Origin: Spiroplasma endosymbiont of Danaus chrysippus
GTDB lineage: Bacteria > Bacillota_I > Bacilli_A > Mycoplasmatales > VBWQ01
Length of the DNA: 37,067 nucleotides
NCBI RefSeq assembly: GCF_902809815.1
Contig: NZ_CADDIL010000005.1
Span: 1,421 to 38,487 of the forward strand
Direction: 5' to 3'
Both the position numbers and the translations under genes were made by a program. The notes under the pieces were generated by a model. That model had not been told where the DNA came from. It did no database searches and saw only the letters and a list, made by a program, of their open reading frames with translations. Shown here piece by piece: positions 20,361 through 29,931 of the stretch (the stretch's first letter is position 1; each line of letters opens with the position of its first letter).

Positions 20361-20394
20361 AAAAATCCTAATATAGAAATAATTTCTATATTAG
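20361..20394 (-). promoter_or_regulatory. 5' leader hairpin, type 1
   Basis: Perfect stem CTAATATAGAAA / TTTCTATATTAG (20368-20394); on the minus strand it is followed by GGATTTTTATTAAATTAAA and then, about 45 bases on, the start codon at 20319. TATAAT-like -10 sequences lie upstream at about 20425-20440. Confidence 0.7.
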
Positions 20395-20521
20395 TTATGA
20401 ATATTTATATATTTATAAATTATAAAGTAATTATAATATAAATTAATTATTTTTGTTATATTATGCATTTTATGAATTATAATTTAATATTTTTTAAATG
20501 AATATGTAATTTGTTTTCTTT

Positions 20522-20961
20522 TTAGACAGAAGTTACTGTTAAACTTCTGGTTCTCATAACTGGTTCTTTTGATGAATTTGCTAGTTCATTAGATACTTTA
20601 ATGTAATCAGGAGTAATATTTGCTTTTGATACTCTTTTTGTAGAAACAAAACCACTTAATCTTAAAAATTCGTTAAATCGTGATTCTTTAATATCATTAG
20701 GATTAACATTTTCTTTTGATACTCTTACTGTGGGGATAGTAGGATTTGTTCTTAAAAATTTGTTAATTCTTGATTCTTTTCTTCCAAAATTTGTAGTAGT
20801 AGCCATTCCACTGCTATTAAAGTTGTACCAACAGCAGCTGGTAATAATGAAGTACCACCCCAGTCATAGGTGCTGCAGCAACACAAGCTGCTGTTATTCC
20901 TGCGGTTGTTGTTAATGTTCCTGTAGTTATTGTGACACCAGCATTTACTTTTCTTTTTCAA
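20522..20961 (-). pseudogene. Gly/Ala-rich membrane protein, multiply frameshifted
   Basis: No single frame covers the gene, but three frames in turn give plausible protein: first KVNAGVTITTGTLTTTAG and ITAACVAAAPMTG, then GGTSLLPAAVGTTLIAV, then MATTTNFGRKESRINKFL through two similar blocks ending RVSKENVNPNDIKESRFNEF and RVSKANITPDYIKVSNEL. Joining needs one added G at the GGGG near 20862 and one near 20808, plus a repair near the TTG start. A small Ala/Gly hydrophobic segment followed by a duplicated basic tail is the likely ancestral layout. Stop at 20522-20524. The longest single frame, from ATG 20806, is 94 aa and could be translated alone, but I see no good ribosome site for it. Confidence 0.55.
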
Positions 20962-20973
20962 TATTTAATTTAA

Positions 20974-21009
20974 TAAAAATCCTAATATAGAAATAATTTC
21001 TATATTAGG
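20974..21009 (-). promoter_or_regulatory. 5' leader hairpin, type 1
   Basis: Perfect stem CCTAATATAGAAA / TTTCTATATTAGG, followed on the minus strand by ATTTTTATTAAATTAAA, the same order as at 8746 and 20361. A TATAAT is about 30 bases upstream (around 21035-21045). About 20 bases separate the T-tract from the pseudogene start. Confidence 0.7.
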
Positions 21010-21217
21010 AATGAACAATTATTAAATTACAAAAATTATTATAATATAAAAAAATGAAAATATTTTATTTTTTTAAAAAAAATTATTGCTTAAAAGTACA
21101 TAATGAAATATCAAAATAATATTAAATATAATAATATTATTTTTTTATTGAAAAGTAACCAATTAATAATTGCATTTTTTAATCAAACAAGTTAAGATTA
21201 CTTATGGTAAATGTTAT

Positions 21218-21293
21218 GCCCACGTAGCTCAGTGGATAGAGCACCGCCCTTCTAAGGCGGGGGTCAGAAGTTCGAATCTTCTCGTGGGCGCCA
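21218..21293 (+). tRNA. tRNA-Arg (anticodon UCU)
   Basis: 76 nt with encoded CCA. Acceptor stem GCCCACG / CGTGGGC, discriminator G. D-arm GCTC AGTGGATA GAGC; anticodon stem CCGCC / GGCGG around loop CTTCTAA with anticodon TCT, reading AGA/AGG; T-arm with GTTCGAATC. Well formed throughout, decoding the main Arg codon of such AT-rich genomes. Confidence 0.97.
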
Positions 21294-21329
21294 TTAAATT
21301 TTAAAATACTAAGAAGGTTTAACTAAATA

Positions 21330-22091
21330 ATGATAAATCATGACAATTATTATCAAGACATTATTGGTAAAATTAACCACCTCATTAGTGAAAATAAATG
21401 AGATCAAGCAATGAAGTTGGTCAAACATGAATTAGAGATGCCTTATATTCCTATTCATCATGAAATTACATTACAAGAGTTACATCATAATATTACTACT
21501 CATATTAGATTAAATAGTAAAAATGAAAGTCATGAGTGAAATTTAGAGAGAATAAGTCGTGTATTAATGAATCCATTTGATGAAGATCTTCATCCGGTGG
21601 CATTTTATTATTTACAAAGTCATAATGCTAGGTTAATTTTGCCAACAATTAAGATTTTTCTTACAAATAAAAATATAAATAATATAAATAAAACACAACT
21701 ATTATTTATATTAAATAATCAAGGTATTGATGAAGAAATAGAAGTAATAAAAGGTCATGATACATTTAAAATTAATCCAAAAAAAATAACACAATGACAA
21801 GAATCACTCGTTTATTTAAAAATTACAAAAATATTTGAAAATGAAGTTCATATTGATAATCCAGGTATTTATGGTATTTGCTTGTTTTTATTGGATAGTT
21901 ATTTTGAGAATTTGTTTCCAACATTACCTAATAAAAATCAAGCAGCAGCATTAGCAGCTGCTTTGTATATTCGTGCTTGTAGTTTCCAGTTTATTAGTGT
22001 AAAATTGGTAGAAAGTGCTAAAAAATTTAAAACTACTACTACTTTAATAAAAAAATACTTAAGTATTATGATTCAACAACAAATTACATAA
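21330..22091 (+). CDS. DUF3196-like helical protein
   Basis: 253 aa with TGA as Trp, start ATG 21330 with AAGAAGG about ten bases upstream. All-helical. The N-terminal pattern ISENKWDQAMKLVKHELEM followed by PYIPIHHEITLQELHHNI resembles the Mollicutes/Firmicutes DUF3196 (TPR-like) family. A Lys/Asn-rich middle is followed by a helical end with AAALAAALYIRACSF. It lies between tRNA-Arg and tig with 15 bases to the tig start, so it is probably co-transcribed with tig. Function unknown; the family call is moderate. Confidence 0.7.
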
Positions 22092-22106
22092 GGAGAGATT
22101 TGAAAA

Positions 22107-23417
22107 ATGACATTAAATATTATAAAAGATGAAAAAAATGGTCTTGGAAAATGACATGTTACCATTGATGCTAAAACTTGAAAAGATCAATTGGCAAAAG
22201 CTGAAAATAAATTGATTGCACAAGTAGAAATCCCTGGATTTCGTAAAGGAAAAGTTCCTACTAAAATGGCTAAAAAACATGTAACTGAAGAACAAACTTT
22301 ACAAACAGCAACTAAAGCAGTTATTACTATTGCTTATGATTTTGCCTTAAAACAAAAACCTAACTTAATGCCTACTAATCAACCCGAAGTTAATGTGGAA
22401 AAATCTACTATTAAAGAGTGTGAAATAATGTTTGTATTTGATTTACCAGCAGAAATTACTATTGGTAAATATCGTGGTATTGATATAGTAAAACCTGTAG
22501 CAACTGTTAATCAAGAAGAAATTGATACTCAAATTAAACTATTACAAGATCGTTTTGCTATTTTTAATCCAAAAGAAAAAGGAAAATTAGAAAAAGGTGA
22601 TACTGCAGTTTTTAATTTCACTGGTTTTTTAGACGGTAAAAAATTCCCTGGCGGTGAAGCTAAAAACATGGAATTAGAAATTGGTTCTGGTAAATTTATT
22701 CCTGGTTTTGAAGAAGGAATGATCGATATGGAACCTAAATCTAAAAAAACTATTGAAGTAACTTTCCCAGAAGATTATCATGTTTCAAATTTAAAAGGTC
22801 AATTAGTACAATTTGAAATTGAATTAAACGAAATAAAAACAAAAGTTATTAATGAAGATTTAGAAGAATTAGTAAAAGATGTTAACATTCCAGATGTTAC
22901 TACTACTGAACAATTATTAGAAAATATTAAAAAACAAATTGAAGTACAAAAAACAATGACAATTAAGGAACAATTTATGGAAGAACTTATTGCTAAAATT
23001 GTTAAAGATTCAAAAATAATAATTCCAAGTTTTGCTGTTAAAAATGAAACTGAACGTTTAGAAAATGAATTTAAAAAACAATTAGCTAATCAAAACTTTA
23101 CAATTGAAAACTATATGGCAGCAACTGGTTTATCTCATGAAGAAATTATTAATGAAATAAAAAAGGATGCAATTATGCAACTTCAAAATTTTTTAGTTAT
23201 TGAAGAAATTATTAAACAAGAAAAAATAGAAATTACCGAAGAGGAAGTTCAAAAACAATTAACAACATTTGCCGACCAATTTAAAATAAGCATTGAAGAA
23301 GTTAAAGCAAATATTAAAGATTTAAGTTTAGTTACTACTACCCTAAAACGTAATAAAGCCTTTGATTTATTATGAGAAAGTAACGGTAAAAACCAAAAGC
23401 AAACAACAAGTGCTTAA
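22107..23417 (+). CDS. tig: Trigger factor
   Basis: 436 aa, full length. This ribosome-bound chaperone and peptidyl-prolyl isomerase folds nascent chains. The ribosome-binding signature GFRKGKVP is at residues about 45-52; the FKBP-type PPIase domain spans about 160-245 (GDTAVFNFTGFLDGK...FPGGEAKN, FIPGFEEGMIDM); the rest is the helical substrate cradle. The real start is ATG 22107 (AAGGAGAGA upstream); a shorter in-frame Met at 22191 would cut off part of the ribosome-binding domain. TGA codons at 22152 and 22179 are Trp. Confidence 0.96.
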
Positions 23418-23439
23418 TTTAATTTGATAATTATTATAT

Positions 23440-23475
23440 AACCTAATTACCAATTTAATAATTAGGTTATTTTAT
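23440..23475 (+). terminator. tig terminator
   Basis: 10-bp stem AACCTAATTA / TAATTAGGTT followed by ATTTTATTGTTT, 22 bases after the tig stop. Confidence 0.8.
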
Positions 23476-23506
23476 TGTTTATTTTTTTCAAAAAGTAAAA
23501 ATTATC

Positions 23507-23526
23507 AAAAAAAAAAAAAAAAAAAA
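23507..23526 (+). repeat. A20 homopolymer
   Basis: Run of 20 A in the tig-lon intergenic region, the longest homopolymer in the window. About 100 bases upstream of the lon promoter; true length may vary or be misread. Confidence 0.85.
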
Positions 23527-23615
23527 TAAATGTAATAAAATACTACTAGTATAAATTAAATATGAATTAATAAGTGCTGCTGTAATAGTATAGTATAAAT
23601 CAAAAATTAGATATT

Positions 23616-23642
23616 TTAGCAATTAAGTATTGCAAGTGCTAA
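23616..23642 (+). promoter_or_regulatory. CIRCE-like HrcA operator
   Basis: TTAGCAATT - 9 bases - AAGTGCTAA, matching the CIRCE consensus TTAGCACTC-N9-GAGTGCTAA at 14 of 18 positions with exact 9-9-9 geometry. The right half overlaps the spacer and -35 of the lon promoter, as expected for repression by HrcA. Heat-shock control of lon by CIRCE is known in Mollicutes. Confidence 0.75.
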
Positions 23643-23658
23643 TATTTTATATTATAAT
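23630..23658 (+). promoter_or_regulatory. lon promoter
   Basis: -35 TTGCAA (23630-23635), 17-base spacer, -10 TATAAT (23653-23658), 29 bases before ATG 23688. Overlaps the CIRCE-like operator. Confidence 0.75.
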
Positions 23659-23687
23659 CCAGTTAATACATTATTTGAGGTGAGACA

Positions 23688-26072
23688 ATGAAGATAAAAA
23701 ATATTACTAATATTCCAGTACTAGTAACAAGAGGAAGTTTTGTTTTCCCAACAGTTGAAATAGAACTAGAAGTTGGCAGACATAAATCAGTAGCGGCAAT
23801 TAATGAATCGGTAGCTAAGTTTAATTCAGAAATTATTTTAGTTTCGCAAAAGGATCCGAAAGTAGATAATCCGCAATTAAGTGAAGTCTACAATCATGGT
23901 ACTTTGTGTAAAGTGCAAATTCAAAAAAGTCATAATGATGGTACACTTACCGTATCTTTTTATGGACAACAAAGAGTTAAAGTTTCTAAGTTTTATGATG
24001 ATAAATTTTATACAGGAGATGCTGAAACTTTAGTTAGTCCTAATGTTTCAAAATCATTAGAAGAAGAGTTGATTCAAAGAATTGTAAATAATTTACAACA
24101 GATTTTAGATGTTCATGGTTCAATTCCACAAGGTGTAATTAGTCAAATCACCGATGGAATGAAAGCTAGTGAAATTATTGATAAAATGGCTCAATTTTTA
24201 CCATTTTTAACTATCAATAAACGCCAAGAAATTTTACAAGAAACTGATATTAATAAACGTTTAGATTTATTATTGAAAGATGTTGGTGGTCAAAAACAAG
24301 TTGGTGCCATTGAAAAGGATTTAACAGCTAAAATTAAAGATCGTATTGATGAACAACAACGTGAATATTATTTACGAGAAAGATTGCGTGCTATTAAAGA
24401 AGAATTAGGCGAAATTGATGGTAAGTCTAATGAAATGAAACGTTATTTAGAACGCTTAGAAACAGAAGAGTTTCCTGAAGCAATCAAAACTCGTGTTAAA
24501 GAAGAAATTAGTCGTTATGAAGATATGCCGCAAGCTTCAAGTGAATCAAATATAATTCGTACATACATTGATTGAATGATGACTTTACCTTGATTTCAAA
24601 AAAGTGAAGAAAAATTTGATTTAATTAATGCAAAAAAAATTCTTGATAAATATCACTATGGTTTAGAAAAAGTTAAAGAAAGAATTATTGAATATCTTGC
24701 TGTTAAAAAAATGGCTAAGGCAATGCCAGGACAAATTATTTGTTTAGTTGGCCCTCCTGGTGTTGGTAAGACTTCTTTAGCTAAATCAATTGCTGAAGCG
24801 ATGGGTCGTACTTTCGTTAAAGTTTCACTTGGTGGAGTTAAAGATGAATCTGAAATTCGTGGTCATCGTAAAACTTATATTGGTGCGATGCCAGGAAGAA
24901 TTATCCAAGGTATGAAACGTGCTAAAGTTATTAATCCATTATTTTTATTAGATGAAATTGATAAAATGTCATCTGATTATCGTGGTGATCCAGCTAGTGC
25001 TATGTTAGAAGTATTAGATCCTGAACAAAATGCTAATTTTTCAGATCATTATATTGAAGAAAATTATGATTTATCACAAGTTATGTTTCTAGCAACAGCT
25101 AATTATATGGAAGGTATCCCTGAACCATTAAAAGATCGAATGGAAATTATTGAACTTTCTTCATATACAGAATTAGAAAAACTTGAAATTGCAAAAAAAT
25201 ATTTAATTCCTCGTGTTATTGAAATTACTGGTTTAAATAATAAAATGTTAAAATTTAAACCAAATTCAATAGAAGAACTAATTAAATATTATACAAGAGA
25301 ATCAGGTGTTCGACAGTTAGAAAGATTATTAAATAAAATTGCTCGTAAATTTATTGTTAAACTTTTAAATAAAAAAATTAGTACTGAAGAAATTGTTGCT
25401 GATAATGTTAAAGATTATTTAGGAAAACAAATTTTTGATTATACTAAAAAAGAAAATGAATCACAAATTGGAGTGGTAACTGGTCTTGCTTATACTCAAT
25501 ATGGTGGTGATATCTTACCAATTGAAGTAAACTACTTTAAAGGAAAAGGTAATTTAGTATTAACTGGTAAATTAGGTGAGGTCATGAAAGAATCTGCTAC
25601 TATTGCTTTAGATTATATTAAAGCAAATGCTATTACTTTCAATATTCCTGATACTTTCTTTGCAGAACATGATATTCATATCCATGTTCCTGAAGGAGCA
25701 GTGCCAAAGGATGGTCCAAGTGCTGGTATTACTTTAACAACTGCAATTATTTCTGCTCTGACAAGTAGACCTGTATCAAAAGATATTGGTATGACAGGTG
25801 AAATTACACTTCGTGGTCATGTATTACCAATTGGTGGATTAAAAGAAAAATCAATTTCTGCTCATCGTAGTGGACTAAAAACAATTTTAATTCCAAAAGC
25901 TAATATAAAAGACTTAGAAGATATTCCAGAAGAAGTAAAGAAAAAATTAAATATTGTTTCAGTTGAATTTTATTCTGAAGTATATGATTTTATTTTTAAT
26001 AAACATAAAACAAAAATTCACTCACCTATTAATAATATTAAACCAACTTCAAGTATTATTGATGAAGGTTAA
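23688..26072 (+). CDS. lon: ATP-dependent protease Lon
   Basis: 794 aa, full length. A cytoplasmic AAA+ Ser-Lys protease that degrades misfolded and regulatory proteins; in Mollicutes it is a principal quality-control protease. N-terminal substrate domain (residues 1-210), coiled-coil linker ([22 protein letters not shown]), AAA+ module with Walker A GPPGVGKT (about 354) and Walker [10 protein letters not shown], sensor ATANY, then the protease domain with catalytic Ser in PKDGPSAG (about 677) and Lys in GGLKEKS (about 722). The two large sub-frames join through TGA-Trp codons (DWMMTLPW). GAGGTGAGAC precedes the ATG. A CIRCE-like operator upstream suggests heat-shock control. Confidence 0.97.
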
Positions 26073-26104
26073 AATCTAATTAAATTATTAATAACTATAA
26101 CTTT

Positions 26105-26143
26105 AAAAAAAGTAAATACTAAAAACAAGTATTTACTTTTTTT
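26105..26143 (+). terminator. lon terminator
   Basis: 16-bp stem AAAAAAAGTAAATACT / AGTATTTACTTTTTTT, about 30 bases after the lon stop; symmetric, so it can also serve the convergent gene ending at 26156. Confidence 0.85.
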
Positions 26144-26155
26144 ATATAATTTTTT

Positions 26156-26647
26156 TTATATTTGTGATAAATTTGATTTACTTTTATTTGTTACAGAAAA
26201 ATTAATTTCTGCATTTACATTATTAATTATATTTTTTTTGTTAATTCGTAATATTAGTTCATTTATTTTTACTAAATTTTGTTGTTTAATTTCTTTGATT
26301 TTTGTTAAAATAGTTATTTTTGTTTTTATTTTTTTTATTTCAATTAAATAATCCAATAGTAAGTACTTTTATTATTTTATTTATTTTTTTATTATTTAAT
26401 TTTTTTGATAGGTTATTTATTGAATTTATAAAATTATTTTCTAATTTTTTTAAAGATTCTAAAGTTTTTATTTTTTTATTTAAAAATTGATAATGATTTT
26501 GAGTATTTTTTTATTATTTTCTCAAAAGTCAAAAATATCATTGTAATCTTTACTATAAGTTTCAATTGGAAAATGTAAATAAAGATTAATAATATGATAA
26601 TTATCTGCTATAAAGTTAACTTCTCTTTCTAAGTCATTAATATCCAT
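26156..26647 (-). pseudogene. Coiled-coil protein, two homopolymer frameshifts
   Basis: ATG 26647 (GAGGAGAC upstream) opens MDINDLEREVNFIADNY and reads to DFWENNKK, then stops soon after a run of seven T (26506-26512; A7 on the coding strand). Adding one A restores NTQNHYQFLNKKIKTLE and a Lys/Asn/Leu coiled coil through IKVLTIGLFNWNKK. There an A8 run (26329-26336) must lose one A to continue as IKTKITILTKIKEIKQQN to the stop at 26156-26158. The composition and layout resemble the intact coiled-coil genes at 26812 and 30694, so this is probably a decayed member of the same kind. No known domain. Confidence 0.6.
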
Positions 26648-26811
26648 TTTTAATGTCTCCTCTTTTAAAATAAAGTAATGGGTTAAAACTTTGATTAAGT
26701 TTGTTTTTATATTATATATTATTTTAATTTTATAATTCAAAAATTAAATTATAAATAATAAAAGTGTTGTTATTAATAATTATTTAAATTTTTATATAAA
26801 AATATTTAAAA

Positions 26812-27189
26812 TTAAAAAATTGTGCATGGTGGACAACATTTTTTACCATATTGCATATTAATTAATTCTTCTGAATTTATACTATTTATATCATCATTTG
26901 TTATTAGAAAAGTACTATCTTTTAAATATTCATCTTCATTATTTAACTGTTGGAGGTTAAAATTAAATTCTAGATTTCCATTTTCAATTTCATCTAAATC
27001 TTCTTCATAATCTACTAATAATTTTTGTTTTAAGTTAATAATTTTTTCATTAATTAAAGCAATTTCTTTTAATACCTTTTCTTTATTATTAAGACTAAAA
27101 TTTTTGTTAAATGGATTGAAACTTTTTTCTAATTCTTTTTTCTCTTTTTTTAATTTTTTTATTTCTTTTTTTTGTGCATTTTTTTTCAT
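26812..27189 (-). CDS. Small coiled-coil protein ending in a CaaX-like motif
   Basis: 125 aa, ATG 27189 with AAAAAAGGAG eight bases upstream. The first 70 residues are a highly charged coiled coil (KKEIKKLKKEKKELEK; EIALINEKIINLKQKL), then an acidic region (DYEEDLDEIENG), then a short basic/cysteine tail: GKKCCPPCTIF at the very end. The last four residues, CTIF, fit the eukaryotic CaaX prenylation box, and the adjacent Cys-Cys pair and Lys pair resemble tails of prenylated GTPases. No signal peptide. Preceded by a type-2 leader hairpin. The function is unknown and the CaaX reading is inference; a metal- or disulfide-binding CC-PP-C cluster is the simpler alternative. Confidence 0.75.
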   Translation of the reverse strand: MKKNAQKKEIKKLKKEKKELEKSFNPFNKNFSLNNKEKVLKEIALINEKIINLKQKLLVDYEEDLDEIENGNLEFNFNLQQLNNEDEYLKDSTFLITNDDINSINSEELINMQYGKKCCPPCTIF

Positions 27190-27204
27190 AATTTTCTCCT
27201 TTTT

Positions 27205-27245
27205 TAAAAATAAAAACTCATTTACTTTTTATGAAAATAATGAGT
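27205..27245 (-). promoter_or_regulatory. 5' leader hairpin with T-tract, type 2
   Basis: ACTCATT (27216-27222) pairs with AATGAGT (27239-27245); on the minus strand the stem is followed by TTTTTATTTTTAAAAAAGGAG and the start codon at 27189. The same order, with the same AAATGAGTTTTTTATTTTTAA core, precedes the gene at 30694. Confidence 0.6.
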
Positions 27246-27364
27246 AAAAACCTAATGAAGTTTACATTATATTATATAATATTTTAATTTTTATATCTTA
27301 AAAAACAAGTAATATTTATGTAGTAATTATGATAAAATTATAAAATTATAGGAAGAAAGTAATT

Positions 27365-27832
27365 ATGATTAAAGATAAAAAAAATAATGTTGAAATCATT
27401 AATGTCAGTAAAAACTATGATAGTAATGAAGTCATTAAAAATGTTAGTCTGAATATTGCTATTGGTGCCAAAATTGGTATTGTTGGCCCCAATGGTACTA
27501 GAAAAACAACATTATGTGAAATGATTTCCCAACTTCGTAAACCAACAACGGGTACTATTAATATTAAATCTGATTTAAAAATAGGCATGCAATTACAAGA
27601 AACTAAATTTCCTCGTGGTTTAACTGGTTGAGATATGGCCCAATATTATATGAGAGCTTATCGTTTAAATAAGTCTGTTGAAGACATTCAAAAGTTATTG
27701 TACTATTTGGACGCCGAAGCATTTATTAATAAACCTATTATTACTTTATCGGGTGGTCAACAACAAAAAATAAATATTTTATTAGCATTAATTGTTGAAC
27801 CAGATTTATGGGCGTATCAAGTTAATGGTTAG
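27365..27832 (+). pseudogene. ABC transporter ATP-binding protein, degenerate
   Basis: 155 aa instead of the usual 220-300. N-terminal strands and Walker A are recognisable but altered: GPNGTRKTT, with Arg in place of the invariant Gly before the Lys. The signature TLSGGQQQK is intact. The sequence breaks off at the start of Walker B (ALIVEPDL, then WAYQVNG and stop), so the Walker B Asp-Glu, the H-loop His and the C-terminal part are missing. With both nucleotide motifs damaged it should not hydrolyse ATP. No permease gene lies next to it. GGAAGAAAG precedes ATG 27365. Confidence 0.85.
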
Positions 27833-27847
27833 ATTTAATAAGAACTT

Positions 27848-27873
27848 AAATGAGAGATAATACTCTCATTTTT
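27848..27873 (+). terminator. Terminator after the ABC remnant
   Basis: Stem AAATGAGAG / CTCTCATTT with an ATAATA-type loop and a T-tract, 16 bases after the stop. Confidence 0.75.
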
Positions 27874-28204
27874 AATTGTTGAACAATTATAATTAATTAT
27901 TTTATTAAACCTATACTTTATTAAAGTAATTAATTATTCCAAATTTAATAAAAATTATAAGGGACGGTAACAAAAACGGAGGATATAATTACTTTTTAAA
28001 CATTTCTTTAAAATTATAGACAAGAAATAATTGTAATTATATGCAATTGTACATAAATCTTACTACTAAATTAAATGAATTTCAATTAAAATACAAATAT
28101 TGAAAAAATCACTAATAAAATTAATATTTATACACAACAAAAATTCTTATTAAATTAAACTTTAATAAGTTTTTAATATTTTTTATTAAAAAATAAAATT
28201 TTGA
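27874..28204. other. Non-coding stretch
   Basis: 330 bases of AT-rich sequence without a supportable ORF. One unusually GC-containing piece, GGGACGGTAACAAAAACGGA (27961-27980), stands out; it could be a relic of a lost gene or of an IS end. Nothing else seen. Confidence 0.4.
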
Positions 28205-29323
28205 TTATGTTTTACAATTTATTTGATTACATTTAAAAATAACCATTTTAATATAAATATTTATGTTATAAGTTCTATTGCCAAGCATTTCTTTTAAAAT
28301 ATGTCAAATATTACCTTCTGTAAAACAACCTATATTTCACTTTGCACCTTGATTTTCAATACCTTGTTTATTATTTTTAAAATATTGTTTTTTTAATTTT
28401 TTATGGTTTTTTAATATTTCATTCATATATTTTATTAACTCATCATATTGACCATTTTCAATAAAATTTCTACAAATCTTATATTCATCTCAATATTTTC
28501 CTTTATTTCCAGCGATTATTCCAAGATATAATTTTTTAACTAAATGGAATTTATCTAAAACAAAACTTGCACGTAAATAATCAGCGACTTCTTTAATTCA
28601 TTCTGCACTATCTCCACAAATAATAATTTTTGCTTGGTCAAAATTTTCAAAAAATCTATTTCCTTGTTCTTTGATAAATTCAGCAGTTTTTTTAACACCA
28701 ATTGCTGTTTTTGTTGGTCTTATTATTACATCTGCTCTTTTATTAACTAATTTATGATTAACATTATCTGTACAAAATAATACTAAACGCATTGAATATT
28801 TACCAGAATTGCGTTTAAATTTTCAAAATTTTCGATGTCCATCATCAATACTAATATAAATAAATTGATTTGGTTCTAATTTTATTTTAGGAACATCTAA
28901 TTTATTAACTTGATATTCTTGAAATAATCTACTAATACTTGTTGTACTAAATTTTGTTTGCTTCATAGTATGTAAAATATCAACATATCTTTTTCCATCA
29001 GCAAAATGTTCAATAACATTATTTTTGATATCGTGACAAGTTCTTTTATATTTAGGTAATTCTAATTCTTCATCTAATAAACAAACTCTTACTCATTTTT
29101 TTAATTGTTCATCATAATATTTATAATCACGACATTTATAAGTAACAAGACCATTGATAGTATTTCTAGTTCTTTCTTTAATTTTAATTGGAATATATTT
29201 TCTATCTCTTTCTTTTAATATTCTTCAATCTGTTTTTTCTCATTGATTTTTTATATCATCTCTAAATGATTGATACATTCTTTTTGTTGCTTCTTTTAAA
29301 GTTCATAAGTAATTAAAACTCAT
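28205..29323 (-). CDS. UPF0236/ISLre2-type transposase-like protein
   Basis: 372 aa, open in one frame with TGA as Trp; start ATG 29323 with TAGGAG eight bases upstream. It fits the UPF0236 family linked to ISLre2 elements: an N-terminal part with KERDRKYIPIKIKERT and a Cys motif (YKCRDYKYYD), then FIYISIDDGHRKFWKF (likely first acidic residues), ADVIIRPTKTAIGVKK, IICGDSAEWIK (second acidic site) and FVLDKFHLVKKL. The family is usually about 430-480 aa, so the C-terminus (after GCFTEGNIWHILKEML) looks shortened. I found no clear terminal repeats flanking it. Confidence 0.75.
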
Positions 29324-29506
29324 ATTTTTTCTCCTAAATATTTTAAAAATCTAAATTTAGTGTAAATATATTTAAAAAAATAATTTACTTAATTATTATA
29401 TAAATATATAAGTGTAATTTTAAATAAAATAAAAATTATTTAAAAAAGTACTTTCATATTTACAATATAATAAACAAGTTATATACAATTAATATTATAG
29501 GTCTCA

Positions 29507-29539
29507 CAAAATAAACGCCTTTAATTTAGGCGTTATTTT
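29507..29539 (+). terminator. Bidirectional hairpin terminator
   Basis: CAAAATAA-ACGCC / GGCGTTATTTTG stem around TTTAATTTA, with A and T tracts on both sides. Lies between the minus-strand transposase start and the plus-strand gene at 29616; probably a relic terminator of a gene once upstream. Confidence 0.65.
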
Positions 29540-29615
29540 GCATTTAAAAGCATACTTGTAAAAATAATCAAAAATAGTACAATTTATAAGTAAAATCAAG
29601 GAAAAAAGAGAATTT

Positions 29616-29925
29616 ATGAGTAAAAAAAAGATGTAAGACAAAAATAAAAATTAAAAAACCAAAAAAACAAAATAAATTTAAAAATCAAAATCATGAAATA
29701 CTTGTAAATAAATATGAAGTTGAAAATACTAAACTTATTTTTTGTCAAAAAGAAGGATGTTTTAAAGAATGAACGAATGTTATAGATATAGATGAATTTG
29801 GTAAATTTTTTTTCTGTCATAAACATGCAAATGAATATGAAGAAGAGTTACCAAGTATTATAGATAATTTACCAAAAGAACAAGCAATAAAAATAATTGA
29901 AGCAAGCAAAAAATATAGGGAGTAA
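29616..29925 (+). pseudogene. Small Cys-rich (zinc-ribbon-like) protein, frameshifted at its start
   Basis: ATG 29616 (AAGGAAAAAAGAG upstream) reads MSKKKM and stops. Removing one A from the A8 run 29622-29629 gives a protein of about 102 aa: MSKKRCKTKIKIKKPKKQ, then IFCQKEGCFKEWTNVI and GKFFFCHKHANEYEEE, to TAA 29923-29925. The arrangement Cys-x4-Cys ... Cys-x2-His could bind zinc. The basic N-terminus suggests nucleic-acid contact, but that is a guess. It is followed after 6 bases by a lipoprotein gene and is probably co-transcribed with it. Confidence 0.6.
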
Positions 29926-29931
29926 TTTAAA

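Noticed and set aside
22113-22295. 60-aa minus-strand ORF
   Set aside because: Antisense shadow of the tig N-terminus.
23507-23526. A20 run as a regulatory element of lon
   Set aside because: It lies about 100 bases upstream of the promoter and overlaps no recognisable site; simple homopolymer expansion is sufficient.
29614-29826. 70-aa minus-strand hydrophobic ORF
   Set aside because: Antisense to the Cys-rich plus-strand gene, which has a better start context and neighbours.
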